From Sanguibacter sp. HDW7 (lineage in GTDB: Bacteria > Actinomycetota > Actinomycetes > Actinomycetales > Cellulomonadaceae): a DNA stretch of 64,000 nucleotides. Under the pieces are notes generated by a model. It saw nothing but the letters and a program-made list of their open reading frames with translations. It searched no databases and was not told the DNA's origin. The position numbers and the translations under genes were made by a program. Location of the stretch: positions 620,001 to 684,000 of the forward strand of contig NZ_CP049862.1 in NCBI RefSeq assembly GCF_011300875.1. Direction: 5' to 3'. Each line of letters begins with the position of its first letter. The first letter of the stretch is position 1. Positions 8,531 through 16,505 of the stretch are shown here, in pieces.

Positions 8531-9892
8531 GTGCAGGGACGACAGGGGTGGCGACGAGCTCTCGTCGCAGCAGCCGCAGCGTTGGCACTCGTGAGCGGTG
8601 GGGTCGTGGGGGCTGGCGCGGCGCTCGCGGCGCCCGTGCCGCTCGACGTGACGGCGGGTGCCGTCGCAGGGGCGTCGAAGCTGAAGATTTCTTCGCAGCC
8701 CAGGGCGCGCACGGTCGCGGCCGGGAAGACCGCGACGTTCGCCGTCAAGGTGCCGCGCGGCGCGAAGGTCACGTGGCAGGTCCGCAAGCCTGGCTCGAAG
8801 AAGTACGTGACGATCAAGGGCGCGACGCGGACGAAGCTCTCGGTGAGGGCGACGACGAAGCTTGACGGAGCCCTGTACCGCGCGAAGGTCGCCAAGGGCA
8901 AGGCGCGGGCGACGTCGTCGTCCGCGCGGCTCACCGTCGTCACGAAGCCGAGGTTCCGCACCTCGCCCGCCGCGGTGACGACCGCGTACGGCCGGACCGC
9001 GTCGTTCACGGTGGCGGCCTCCGGCGGATCTGTCGCGTTCACGTGGTACCGCAAGCTCGCGGGATCCACGAAGTTCACGAAGGTCGGGACGGGGACGAAG
9101 CTCTCGATCAAGGCCACGGCGTCGCTCGACGGGGCGCGGTTCCGCGCGGTCGCTCGGAACGCCGCGGGGTCGACGACCTCGCGCACCGTGCTCCTGCGGA
9201 CGGGATCCGCCCCGCGGATCACGACGCAGCCGCGCATCACGGTCGTCGAGGAGGGCAACGACGCGGCGTTCACGGTCGCGGCCGCGGGTGAGGGTCTCAC
9301 CTACACGTGGCAGACGCTCGAGGTCGACTCGCTGGAGTGGCGGACCGCGGGGACGGGCACGAAGCTCACCGTGCCGGCCGTCGGAGTGGCGAGGTCGGGC
9401 CTCAGCGTGCGGGTGCTCGTGGCGAACCGCTACGCGTCCGTGACGTCCGAGGAGGTCGGCGTTCTCGTGCGCCCGACGTCCACGGCCCCCGGTGTCCCCG
9501 CCGTTCCGTACGCGGTCGGGAACCTGCTCAGCCTGTGGCTCGACAAGGCGGAGGTCGTCGACCTCGGCAGCGACTACCCGGCCCCGGGCGCGGGCTTCCA
9601 GTACGAGGCGGCGGCCTTCATGGCGTACGACCTCGACGAGAGGCCGGTGACGGCGTCGTCGCTGACGTTCGGGCACACGGGTGCGGACGGCACGGAGTAC
9701 GAGGTGGTCGAAGTCGTCGACGTCTTTGAGGCGTTCTCCGAGGCGTTCGGCGAGGACGCCGTGGACAACGAGGCCGGGCTCGTGCTCCTCATGCCTGTCG
9801 TCAAGGTTCCGGTCGGTGCCCACGACGGTCTGTGGAGCGTGACGTCGACGTCGGGTGCGACGCCGTCGACCGCGTACTTCGACCTCTGCTGA
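8531..9892 (+). CDS. Secreted Ig-like repeat protein, paralogue 1
   Basis: A 453-residue exported protein. The GTG at 8531 follows GGAGGAGA by about 11 nt and gives a clean signal peptide: a basic start (QGRQGWRR), a hydrophobic core, and an ALA-AP cleavage site near residue 34. About three Ig-like modules of 80-85 residues follow; each has a P-R-x-x-T-x-P start, an ATFxV strand and a W-containing strand such as TYTWQTLE. The C-terminal 120 residues are different, ending in a lone Cys (YFDLC). Length and layout are the same as the gene at 11009-12370, with which it clearly shares ancestry. It is probably an adhesive or cell-surface protein; no sorting signal or membrane anchor is seen. Ligand unknown. 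Confidence 0.82.
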   Translation: MQGRQGWRRALVAAAAALALVSGGVVGAGAALAAPVPLDVTAGAVAGASKLKISSQPRARTVAAGKTATFAVKVPRGAKVTWQVRKPGSKKYVTIKGATRTKLSVRATTKLDGALYRAKVAKGKARATSSSARLTVVTKPRFRTSPAAVTTAYGRTASFTVAASGGSVAFTWYRKLAGSTKFTKVGTGTKLSIKATASLDGARFRAVARNAAGSTTSRTVLLRTGSAPRITTQPRITVVEEGNDAAFTVAAAGEGLTYTWQTLEVDSLEWRTAGTGTKLTVPAVGVARSGLSVRVLVANRYASVTSEEVGVLVRPTSTAPGVPAVPYAVGNLLSLWLDKAEVVDLGSDYPAPGAGFQYEAAAFMAYDLDERPVTASSLTFGHTGADGTEYEVVEVVDVFEAFSEAFGEDAVDNEAGLVLLMPVVKVPVGAHDGLWSVTSTSGATPSTAYFDLC

Positions 9893-9901
9893 CCATCTCG
9901 A

Positions 9902-9946
9902 CGACGACGGGCAGGCGGGCCTCACGGCCTTGCCTGCCCGTCGTCG
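9902..9946. terminator. Bidirectional hairpin terminator
   Basis: A perfect 15-bp stem (9902-9916 with 9932-9946) and a 15-nt loop lie between the convergent Ig-repeat and AEC transporter genes. Confidence 0.75.
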
Positions 9947-9952
9947 GGGTGG

Positions 9953-10879
9953 TCAGTGCAGCAGCAGCGCGACCAGCGCCATGACGGGCAGCGCGCCGAG
10001 CGTCGTCAGCGCGATCGTGTCGCGTGCGACGACCTGGCCGGTGCGGTAGCGGTCGGCGTAGTTGAGGACGTTCTGCGCGGTGGGCAGCGCGGCGAGCACG
10101 ACGACGACGTAGAGGTCGTGGCCGTCGAGCCCGAGGAGCGTGCCGAGGCCCCACGCGGCGACCGGCATGCCGACGAGCTTGAGGGTGGTCGCGAGCGCGA
10201 CGTTGCGCCGGTCGCTGCCGGGCTCCAGGAGGCGCGTCCCGGCGAGAGAGATGCCGAAGGCGACGAGCATGAGCGGCACGGCGCCGCCGCCGAGGATCCG
10301 CAGGGGCTCCATGACGACGTCGGGCACGCGCAGGCCCGTGAGCGCGACGACGAGCCCCCCGGCGGACCCGAGGATGATGGGGTTGCGGACCGGCTGGCTT
10401 GCGACGCGCCGCCACGAGACCGCTCCGGAGGACGACGCGTCGAGGACGGCGAGCGCCGTCGGCGCGAGCAGCAGCAGCTGCGCGAGGATGACGGGCGCCA
10501 CGGCGGCAGGCTCGCCGAGGATGTACGTCGCGACGGGCAGCCCGATGTTGTTGGCGTTGACGTAGCCCGCGCCGAGCGCGCCGATCGTCGTCTCGCCGAC
10601 GGGCCGTCGCCACCAGCCGCGCACGACGACGACGTGGAGGGCCGCGACGAGGACGGCTGCACCGAGCGACGCCGCGAGCAGCGGCGAGAAGAGCCGCGCG
10701 GGGTCGGCGTCCGCCAGGATCGTGAAGAGCAGCGCGGGCGCGAGGACGAAGAACACGAGCCGCGCGAGCACCTCGCGGCCCTCGGCGCCCAGGAGCCCGA
10801 CCCGTCCGACGACCCAGCCGGCCGCGACGACGACGGCGATGATCGTGTATCCCTCGAGCACTCCCAGCACGGCACTCAT
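9953..10879 (-). CDS. AEC family auxin-efflux-carrier-like transporter
   Basis: A 308-residue integral membrane protein with about ten hydrophobic segments. It has the paired halves typical of the auxin efflux carrier (AEC) family: an N-terminal half with YTIIAVVVAAGWVVGRVGLLG and FVLAPALLF, and a second half with GGGAVPLMLVAFGISL followed by LPTAQNVLNYADRY. The A-Q-N-x-x-x-Y-A motif in the last third is a family hallmark. It is expected to export or exchange organic acids, but the substrate is unknown. The ATG at 10879 was chosen since MSAVLGVLEGY places the first membrane helix correctly; an in-frame upstream ATG would add seven residues. It sits between two paralogous Ig-repeat genes. Confidence 0.88.
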   Translation of the reverse strand: MSAVLGVLEGYTIIAVVVAAGWVVGRVGLLGAEGREVLARLVFFVLAPALLFTILADADPARLFSPLLAASLGAAVLVAALHVVVVRGWWRRPVGETTIGALGAGYVNANNIGLPVATYILGEPAAVAPVILAQLLLLAPTALAVLDASSSGAVSWRRVASQPVRNPIILGSAGGLVVALTGLRVPDVVMEPLRILGGGAVPLMLVAFGISLAGTRLLEPGSDRRNVALATTLKLVGMPVAAWGLGTLLGLDGHDLYVVVVLAALPTAQNVLNYADRYRTGQVVARDTIALTTLGALPVMALVALLLH

Positions 10880-11008
10880 CCTCGCAGAAACCGGTAACAC
10901 CGCGGGTTGCGTCCAAGGTTGGGACAGAGGTCCGGCGCGAATGTCGGTGGCTGGTGCGAGCGTGAGCCACGTCGCACGAGCGACGTCTCAGGTACAGGGA
11001 GGAAGCGC

Positions 11009-12370
11009 ATGCTCAGGGGACAGGGAGGGCGCCGCGCGGTGCTCTCGATCATCGTGGCGCTCGGCGTCGCGGTCGGTGGTGCGGGTGTCGCGGTCGCCGC
11101 ACCCGTGGTCGACGGAGGAGCGGCGTTCGGCGCCGCGCGGGCGAGCGTCCGCATCACGGCGCACCCGCGCTCGGTCAAGGTCGTGTCCGGCCGCACCACC
11201 ACGTTCACGGTGAGGGCGACGGGGTCGAAGCTCACCTACAGGTGGCAGTCGAGGGTGGCCGGTTCGACGGCCTGGAAGTTCGTCAAGGGCGCCACGAAGA
11301 GCACCCTCAAGGTGCGGGCGACCTCGAAGGGAGACGGGACGAGCTACCGCGTCGTCGTCTCGAAGGGCCGCACCAAGGTCGTCTCGAAGGCCGCGCGCCT
11401 CACGACGATCAGCACGCCGCGGATCACCACGCAGCCGAAGGCCGTCACGACGTCGGCCGGGGCCGTCGCGACCTTCGCCGTCGGCACGTCGGGGCGCGAC
11501 CTCAAGTACACGTGGCAGCGCAAGACGCGTGGTGCGTCGGCCTGGACGAGCGTCGGCAGCAGCCGGGCCCTCAAGGTGTCGGCGACGGAGGCGCTCCACG
11601 GCGCGTCGTACCGCGTCGTCGTCGGCAACGCGGCCGGCAAGGTCACGTCGCGCACCGTCGTCCTCTCCGTCCCGACGGCGCCCCGGATCGCGACCCAGCC
11701 CGTCTCGGTCCGCGTGACCGCCGGTGAGCGGGCGACGTTCACTGCAGCGGCCACGGGCTCGGACCTGCGGTTCCAGTGGCAGAAGCGCACCGCCGAGGAC
11801 CAGCCGTGGACGAACGTCCCCGGTGCGACGGCAGCGACCTACGCGTTCGCCGCGCGCACGGCGATGAACGGTGACGAGTACCGCGTCGTCGTGACGAACG
11901 GACTGGGCTCGGCCACGTCGGCCCTCGCGTACGTCTTCGTCGACTCGACGTACGTCGATCCGGCTGCTCCCGAGACCCCGGTCATCCTCACCGGCTGGGG
12001 CGTCCTCACGATGGGCTCTAGCCGTCATGGCACGAGCGAGGTCCTCGAGGAGAACATGTTCAACGACGTGCCGCCTGCAGGCTGGGAGTACGTCCTCGTC
12101 GACGTCCTCGGCTGCTACTACGGCACCGGCTCGTCGACGACCTGGCTGGACGTCGACGTCGAGTTCATCGGCTCGGACGGGCGCACGTACGACGACGGTG
12201 GCAACGTCATGCCCGACGACATCATCGAGGCCGGGACGGTCTACTCCGAAGGATGCACGTGGTTCACGGCCGGGGCGCTCGTCCCGTCGGACGTCGTCGA
12301 CGGAGGCGTGTGGGCGGTGACGGACAGCTCGAGCTACCCGTACTCGACCGGCTACATCCGGGCCTTCTGA
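11009..12370 (+). CDS. Secreted Ig-like repeat protein, paralogue 2
   Basis: A 453-residue exported protein, identical in length to the gene at 8531-9892. The start MLRGQGGRRAV resembles that of its paralogue (QGRQGWRRAL), and a signal peptide ends near VAVAAPVV. GGGAGGAAG-type spacing upstream (AGGGAGGAA) supports the ATG at 11009. Three Ig-like modules share P-R-I-x-T-Q-P starts, a YTWQRK-type tryptophan strand and a SYRVVV strand. The C-terminal 130 residues contain two cysteines (LGCYYGT and SEGCTWF) and resemble telokin/DUF4352-type beta domains, though this match is weak. Probably secreted, perhaps binding cell wall or glycan. A strong hairpin terminator follows. Confidence 0.82.
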   Translation: MLRGQGGRRAVLSIIVALGVAVGGAGVAVAAPVVDGGAAFGAARASVRITAHPRSVKVVSGRTTTFTVRATGSKLTYRWQSRVAGSTAWKFVKGATKSTLKVRATSKGDGTSYRVVVSKGRTKVVSKAARLTTISTPRITTQPKAVTTSAGAVATFAVGTSGRDLKYTWQRKTRGASAWTSVGSSRALKVSATEALHGASYRVVVGNAAGKVTSRTVVLSVPTAPRIATQPVSVRVTAGERATFTAAATGSDLRFQWQKRTAEDQPWTNVPGATAATYAFAARTAMNGDEYRVVVTNGLGSATSALAYVFVDSTYVDPAAPETPVILTGWGVLTMGSSRHGTSEVLEENMFNDVPPAGWEYVLVDVLGCYYGTGSSTTWLDVDVEFIGSDGRTYDDGGNVMPDDIIEAGTVYSEGCTWFTAGALVPSDVVDGGVWAVTDSSSYPYSTGYIRAF

Positions 12371-12387
12371 GGGGGACGCCAGCCGGA

Positions 12388-12429
12388 GCGGTGCGGGCCC
12401 GGGACGCGAGCGTCCCGGGCCCGCACCGC
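12388..12429 (+). terminator. Hairpin terminator after Ig-repeat gene
   Basis: A perfect 19-bp stem (12388-12406 with 12411-12429) closed by a CGAG tetraloop; no T-tract. Confidence 0.8.
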
Positions 12430-12484
12430 GTGCCAGTGCATGAGTACCGAGCGGCCGCCGTGGGGCGCGCGACGGCGCGTGGCC

Positions 12485-12490
12485 TAGCCT
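12485..12490 (+). promoter_or_regulatory. Putative -10 element, leaderless MYG1 mRNA
   Basis: TAGCCT ends 6 nt before the GTG at 12497, with no room for a ribosome binding site. Confidence 0.5.
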
Positions 12491-12496
12491 GGACGG

Positions 12497-13366
12497 GTGA
12501 TCATCGCCACCCATGACGGCAAGTTCCATGCCGACGACGTCTTCGGCGTCGCTCTCCTCACCACGCTCCACCCGGACGCGGAGGTCGTACGCACGCGCGA
12601 CCCCGAGCGCCTCGCGCAGGCCGACGTCGTCCTCGACGTCGGCGGGGTCTACGACACCGCGACACTGCGCTTCGACCACCACCAGAAGACGTCGGGTGCG
12701 CGCCCGAGCGGCATCCTCTTCTCGGCGTTCGGGCTGCTGTGGCAGCACTACGGGTTCGAGTACTGCGGCGGGGACGAGCGCGTCCACGGCAAGATCGACC
12801 GCCGCCTCGTCACGGCGATCGACGCGGTCGACAACGGCCAGGACCTCTACGCGGTCTCGGACTTCGGCACGCCGCCGTTCGACCTCTCCTCGACGCTCGG
12901 GCTGTTCAACCCGCTCGGGGACGACGAGACGTTCGACGGGCAGTTCCAGGTCGCCGTCGAGCTCGCACGCACGCTGCTCGCGCGCCTGCGCCAGCAGTAC
13001 GTCACGGCGCTCGCGGCCGAGGACGAGTTCAAGAGGATCTACGCGGCCTCGCCCGACAAGCGCTACGTCGTGCTCGACCGCTTCATGCCGCACGGCTCGG
13101 TGGCGACCGCCCAGCCCGAGCTGCTCTTCACGGTGTTCCCGGGCGCGACGGGCAACTGGACGATCCAGACCGTGCGCCCCGAGGGTTCGGAGTTCGGCTC
13201 GCGCAAGCACCTGCCGGCGTCCTGGCGCGGTCTCAACGACGCCGAGCTCGCCGCGGTGACGGGCGTCGAGGACTCGGTGTTCTGCCACAAGGCGGGCTTC
13301 ATCGGGGCGGCGCGCTCGCGCGAGGGTGCCCTCCGGCTGCTCGAGCTCGCGCTCGCCGAGGTGTGA
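12497..13366 (+). CDS. MYG1 family metal-dependent phosphohydrolase
   Basis: A 289-residue protein of the MYG1 family, which belongs to the DHH-like phosphoesterases. The metal-binding motifs are in place: THDGKFHADDVFG at the start, VLDVGG in the middle, and FDHHQKT. IDAVDNG near residue 115 supplies another conserved acidic site. Eukaryotic MYG1 is described as a 3'-5' RNA exonuclease; the bacterial role is not established. The GTG start is fixed by homology (MIIATHDG) and by the -10 element 6 nt upstream. The length is normal for bacterial members. A hairpin terminator follows immediately. Confidence 0.9.
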   Translation: MIIATHDGKFHADDVFGVALLTTLHPDAEVVRTRDPERLAQADVVLDVGGVYDTATLRFDHHQKTSGARPSGILFSAFGLLWQHYGFEYCGGDERVHGKIDRRLVTAIDAVDNGQDLYAVSDFGTPPFDLSSTLGLFNPLGDDETFDGQFQVAVELARTLLARLRQQYVTALAAEDEFKRIYAASPDKRYVVLDRFMPHGSVATAQPELLFTVFPGATGNWTIQTVRPEGSEFGSRKHLPASWRGLNDAELAAVTGVEDSVFCHKAGFIGAARSREGALRLLELALAEV

Positions 13367-13372
13367 GACCGA

Positions 13373-13410
13373 GCACGTGGGGACCGCCGGTTCCGGCGGT
13401 CCCCACGTGC
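13373..13410 (+). terminator. Hairpin terminator after MYG1 gene
   Basis: A perfect 18-bp stem (13373-13390 with 13393-13410) with a TT turn, starting 6 nt after the stop codon. Confidence 0.85.
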
Positions 13411-13470
13411 TGCCCGGGTGTCGCGAAGGCGCCCGGCGGGGCGCGCGCGAACGGCCTCCGACCTGCGGAT

Positions 13471-13499
13471 TTCGTTTCGGGCGGGCGCTCAGGTATCGT
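13471..13499 (+). promoter_or_regulatory. Promoter of the tRNA-Thr / tRNA-Met / rpmG cluster
   Basis: TTCGTT (13471-13476) and TATCGT (13494-13499) are 17 bp apart and end 10 nt before the first tRNA base. The -35 is weak. Confidence 0.5.
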
Positions 13500-13509
13500 T
13501 CTGCGCGCT

Positions 13510-13581
13510 GCCCCCGTAGCTCAGTGGTAGAGCGCAGTCTTGGTAAGACTGAGGTCATGGGTCCGATTCCCATCGGGGGCT
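13510..13581 (+). tRNA. thrT: tRNA-Thr (GGT)
   Basis: The 72-nt cloverleaf has acceptor arms GCCCCCG and CGGGGGC, a D-arm with TAGCTCAGTGGTAGAGC, an anticodon stem CAGTC/GACTG around loop TTGGTAA (anticodon GGT), and a T-arm with TTCCGATT-like sequence (GGGTCCGATTCCC). The CCA end is not encoded. It begins the conserved actinobacterial series tRNA-Thr, tRNA-Met, rpmG. Confidence 0.97.
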
Positions 13582-13667
13582 CTGTTGGTGTGCGAGGCTC
13601 GCGCGTGGGAGGATTGCTCCCGCGCACGGCGTCGGATGTCGACGTGATGTCGCACGACATCGTTCGA

Positions 13668-13744
13668 GGCGGGGTAGCTCAGCTGGTCAGAGCGCACGAC
13701 TCATAATCGTGAGGTCGCGGGTTCGAGCCCCGCCTCCGCTACCA
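13668..13744 (+). tRNA. metT: tRNA-Met (CAT), elongator
   Basis: The acceptor GGCGGGG pairs with CTCCGCT, including G-T wobbles. The anticodon stem ACGAC-type surrounds loop CTCATAA (anticodon CAT), and the T-arm is GCGGG-TTCGAGC-CCCGC. A CCA end is encoded at 13742-13744. The paired first base and the context before rpmG fit the elongator, not the initiator. Confidence 0.95.
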
Positions 13745-13824
13745 AGAACGACCCACAGCACGCCCGCCGGCGGCGTGCCGAGCAGCAGAGAAGCGCCCGC
13801 GAGGGTGCGAGAGGTGGCACTACC

Positions 13825-13995
13825 GTGGCTAGCAAGTCCGCTGACGTTCGCCCGAAGATCACGCTCGCTTGCGTGGACTGCAAGGAGCGCAACTACATCA
13901 CGAAGAAGAACCGCCGCAACAACCCCGACCGTCTCGAGCTGGCGAAGTTCTGCCCGCGCTGCGGCAAGCACACCGCGCACCGCGAGACCCGCTGA
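13825..13995 (+). CDS. rpmG: 50S ribosomal protein L33
   Basis: A 56-residue ribosomal protein, [19 protein letters not shown] at its start. Two CxxC pairs (CVDC near residues 16-19 and CPRC near 43-46) show that this is the zinc-binding form. The [20 protein letters not shown] core is typical of L33. The GTG start at 13825 is preceded by GAGAGGTGG. The gene lies 80 nt after tRNA-Met and 31 nt before the first MaoC-like gene, the same order as in mycobacteria (rpmG2-hadA-hadB). A zinc form implies that a non-zinc paralogue may exist elsewhere for zinc starvation. Confidence 0.96.
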   Translation: MASKSADVRPKITLACVDCKERNYITKKNRRNNPDRLELAKFCPRCGKHTAHRETR

Positions 13996-14026
13996 CCTCG
14001 GTCAGCTCGACCTCCGCGGATCTCGA

Positions 14027-14482
14027 GTGGCGATCAACGCGTCCTACGCCGGCCGTGCGTACGCCGCCACGGCTCCCTACCAGGTGAGCCGCGCCAAGAT
14101 CCAGGAGTTCGCCGCGGCGACAGCCGCGACCCAGCCCGTGCACCACGACCTCGTGGCAGCACGGGCTGCTGGCTATCCGGACCTCGTCGCGACCCCGACC
14201 TTCGCGGTCGTCATCGCGCAGGCCGCGGAGGCCCAGCTCATCGAGGACCCAGCGGCCGGGATCGACTTCAGCCGCGTCGTCCACGCCGACGAGCGCTTCA
14301 CGCACACGCGACCGATCGTCGCGGGCGACGAGATCTCGACCGTTCTCCACGTCGACGCGATCACCGAGCGCGCAGGGCTGGCCATGGTGACGACGCGCTG
14401 CGAGCTCTTCGCTGACGCGGCGCTCACCGACCACGTCGCGACGGTCCGCTCGACCCTCGCCGTCCGCGGGGAGGACGCATGA
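14027..14482 (+). CDS. MaoC-like (FAS1-type) dehydratase domain protein, HadA-like
   Basis: A 151-residue hotdog-fold protein of the MaoC_dehydrat_N / FAS1-DH type. ATPTFAVVIA and HADERFTHTRPIVAGDE match the conserved core, including the H-x-x-x-x-F-x-Y/H-x-R-P-x-x-x-G-D signature. Its place after rpmG and before a second hotdog gene is that of HadA in the mycobacterial (3R)-hydroxyacyl-ACP dehydratase HadAB. HadA-type subunits lack the catalytic dyad and act as partners of the HadB-type subunit, which fits the next gene. This organism should not make mycolic acids, so the substrate is unclear. The GTG at 14027 was chosen because homologues start at about INASYAGR. The stop overlaps the next start (ATGA). 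Confidence 0.87.
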   Translation: MAINASYAGRAYAATAPYQVSRAKIQEFAAATAATQPVHHDLVAARAAGYPDLVATPTFAVVIAQAAEAQLIEDPAAGIDFSRVVHADERFTHTRPIVAGDEISTVLHVDAITERAGLAMVTTRCELFADAALTDHVATVRSTLAVRGEDA

Positions 14483-14901
14483 CGCTCCCGGTTCTCGCCG
14501 AGCTCGCTGTCGGCCAGGAGATCGGCTCGCGCACGATCGACGTCGATCGCGCGCGCCTCGTCCGCTACGCGGGTGCGAGCGGCGACTTCAACCCGATCCA
14601 CTGGAACGAGCGCTTCGCGACCGAGGTCGGCCTGCCCGGCGTCATCGCGCACGGCATGCTCACCATGGGTCTTGCCGTCACGGTCGTCTCGGAGTGGGTG
14701 GGCGACCCTGGGCGCGTCGTGGACTACCAGACGCGCTTCGCGCGTCCCGTCCTCGTGCCGGACCCGGGCACCGCGACCGTCGAGGTCACGGGTGTGGTCG
14801 GCGCGATCGACGCCGAGGCCGGCACGGCCCGTATCGACCTCACGGTCGTCTTCGAGGGCACGCGCGTCCTCGCGAAGGCCCAGGCGGTCGTCCGCCTCTG
14901 A
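14479..14901 (+). CDS. MaoC dehydratase, HadB-like catalytic subunit
   Basis: A 140-residue single-hotdog (R)-specific enoyl hydratase/dehydratase. The catalytic hydratase-2 motif is complete: YAGASGDFNPIHWNERFA with the Asp and His of the dyad, followed by GLPGVIAHGMLTMG. It overlaps the HadA-like gene by 4 nt, so the two products are likely made in equal amounts and form a heterodimer. In mycobacteria this pair dehydrates 3-hydroxyacyl-ACP during fatty-acid elongation; here the pathway is inferred only. In many actinobacteria murB follows directly, but here it is 4.2 kb away, separated by a LacI/MFS block. Confidence 0.9.
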   Translation: MTLPVLAELAVGQEIGSRTIDVDRARLVRYAGASGDFNPIHWNERFATEVGLPGVIAHGMLTMGLAVTVVSEWVGDPGRVVDYQTRFARPVLVPDPGTATVEVTGVVGAIDAEAGTARIDLTVVFEGTRVLAKAQAVVRL

Positions 14902-14925
14902 CCCGAGCGGCAGCTCCGGTCCCCC

Positions 14926-14974
14926 GACTCGTAGGTCCCCAGCACCATCGAACGGTGCTCCAGGCCTACGAGTC
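14926..14974. repeat. GACTCGTAG-family palindrome, copy B
   Basis: Arms of 21 nt start with GACTCGTAGG and end CCTACGAGTC; 17 of 21 positions pair, with an 8-nt loop region. It lies 25 nt after the HadB-like stop codon and may act as its terminator. Confidence 0.7.
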
Positions 14975-14987
14975 GTTCCTCTCCCTT

Positions 14988-15049
14988 GACTCGTAGCGTT
15001 TCTGCACACTGCCGCTGCGGCGGTCGAGTGTGCGGGGGTGCTACGAGTC
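14988..15049. repeat. GACTCGTAG-family palindrome, copy C
   Basis: Arms of 23 nt (14988-15010 and 15027-15049) share GACTCGTAGC and CTGCACACT-like ends; the five differences are all transitions, compatible with G-U pairing in RNA. Copy A at 3776 has almost the same inner sequence (CTGCAC...GTGCGG). Confidence 0.7.
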
Positions 15050-15060
15050 GCCCCGTCTAT

Positions 15061-15113
15061 CGACGGACTGACGCTGCACCCCCGTTCGATGGGTGTGCAG
15101 CGTCAATCCGTCG
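15061..15113. repeat. Further palindrome, unrelated sequence
   Basis: CGACGGACTGACGCTGCAC at the left is mirrored by GTGCAGCGTCAATCCGTCG at the right, with one mismatch and a short GC-rich loop. It lies directly after copy C. The rest of 14902-15194 holds no gene. Confidence 0.7.
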
Positions 15114-15194
15114 GAGAGAAGGCGCGTCGGAGACGAGGCCCGTCGGGCCGACGGCGGGGAGGCGCGAAGCAGGCTGTCGGCGAGACGACGCGTG

Positions 15195-16289
15195 TCAGTT
15201 CATCGGGGAGGGAGCGCTCGGCGGAGGGCCCGTCGTCGTGCCGATGCGCAGCTCGACGGGCATCGTCGTCCGCGTCACGGTGCCGTCGGCGAGCAGCGCG
15301 CGCACGGCGAGCCCCATGGCGCGCCCCTTCTCCTCGAGCGGCTGGACGACGGTCGTGAGGTCCCCCGAGAACCACGGCAGGTCGAGGCCGTCGAAGCCCG
15401 CGACGGACATGTCCTCGGGGACGCGCAGCCCGGCCTCGCGCAGGGCGAGGACCGCGCCGGCGGCGAGGAGGTCCGACTGCGCGACGACGGCCGTCGGCCG
15501 GGTCTCTGGGTCGGGGAAGCGTTCGAGGATCGCGCGCATGGCGGCGGCGCCGTTCTCGACGAGCGAGGCCTCGCTCTCGTAGATGCCGAGGAGGTCGACC
15601 CCGGACTCGAGGACGGCGTCGAGGCGGTGCCGGGTCGGGGTCCAGTCGACGAGCTCGTGGCGGGAGTCGTCGACCCATCCCTCGCGCCGTCCCATGCGGA
15701 AGGGGAGGGTGATGGTGACGAAGCGCTCGTGGCCGAGGTCGGTGAGGTGCTTGACCGTCGCGAGGACGCCGCCGTGGTCGTCGATCTCGACGAGGGCGGC
15801 GCCCTCGACCTCGTTGCCCTCGCCGACGACGACGGGGATGCCGCGGCGGCGCAGCGTCTCGACCCGGGGGTCGTCGGTGTGGGTGCCCCAGATGAGGACG
15901 GCGACGTCCATCCCGGCGCTCGTGAGGAGCGGGTCGACGCCGACCTCGCCGTCGATGCCGGACTCGACGCCGGGGACGAGGAGGACGCCGAGGTCGGCCT
16001 CGCCGAGCGCGGAGGTGAGGCCGTCGAGCACCTGGATCGAGACGGGGTCGCGGAAGGATCGCTTGAGCTTGTCGCCGATGACGACGCCGACGATGTCGTA
16101 GCGGCCGGAGCGGAGCTGCCGGCCGGCGGGGTTGGGGCCGCCGTAGCCGAGCTGGGTGGCGGCGTCGAGGACCTTGGCGCGTGTGGTGTCGGCGATCGGG
16201 CCCGAGGCGGAGAACGCGAGGGAGGCCGTGGAGACGGACACGCCGGCTGCACGGGCGACGTCGGTGAGCGTCGGTCGCGCGTGTGACAT
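15195..16289 (-). CDS. LacI-family transcriptional regulator
   Basis: A 364-residue LacI/GalR repressor. The N-terminal helix-turn-helix reads LTDVARAAGVSVSTASLAF (residues 7-25); the hinge helix is replaced by a slightly divergent GGPNPAGRQLRSG segment. The rest is a periplasmic-binding-protein-like effector domain (IVGVVIGDK, VLIWGTH, VAGFDGLDLPWFSGDLTTV). Effector is most likely a sugar or sugar derivative, unidentified. The ATG at 16289 fits the family start and has AGGAG upstream. It is divergent from two MFS genes, and a perfect LacI-type operator lies between them, so it probably controls those and itself. Confidence 0.93.
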   Translation of the reverse strand: MSHARPTLTDVARAAGVSVSTASLAFSASGPIADTTRAKVLDAATQLGYGGPNPAGRQLRSGRYDIVGVVIGDKLKRSFRDPVSIQVLDGLTSALGEADLGVLLVPGVESGIDGEVGVDPLLTSAGMDVAVLIWGTHTDDPRVETLRRRGIPVVVGEGNEVEGAALVEIDDHGGVLATVKHLTDLGHERFVTITLPFRMGRREGWVDDSRHELVDWTPTRHRLDAVLESGVDLLGIYESEASLVENGAAAMRAILERFPDPETRPTAVVAQSDLLAAGAVLALREAGLRVPEDMSVAGFDGLDLPWFSGDLTTVVQPLEEKGRAMGLAVRALLADGTVTRTTMPVELRIGTTTGPPPSAPSPMN

Positions 16290-16443
16290 GGGGGCTCCTG
16301 TGTCCGGTCGGTGACGTGCGGCGCGTCCAGTATCCCCGAGCGTGAGGTCGTGCGTCGCCGGGGGTCGAGAGGCTTGCTTGGCCAAGATTTTACGTGCTCC
16401 GCGTTGACCTCGGGGTGAGGCGCGTCGGAGACTGGACGTGCGC

Positions 16444-16457
16444 TCGAAACGTTTCGA
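16444..16457. promoter_or_regulatory. LacI-type operator
   Basis: TCGAAACGTTTCGA is a perfect 14-bp palindrome with the central CG and flanking AAAC/GTTT half-sites typical of LacI-family operators. It lies 49 bp before the first MFS start and 155 bp before the LacI start, in the divergent intergenic region. Confidence 0.8.
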
Positions 16458-16505
16458 TCCGAATCTGGTGAGCGTTCACCCCACCCCCGTCGACCTGAGG
16501 CCCAC

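Noticed and set aside
14027-14901. Mycolic-acid dehydratase HadAB
   Set aside because: Synteny and fold match, but the rest of the genome context points to Micrococcales, which lack mycolic acids; only a HadA/HadB-like call is made.
14926-15113. Insertion sequence remnant
   Set aside because: No transposase or target-site duplication is visible; only palindromes are present.
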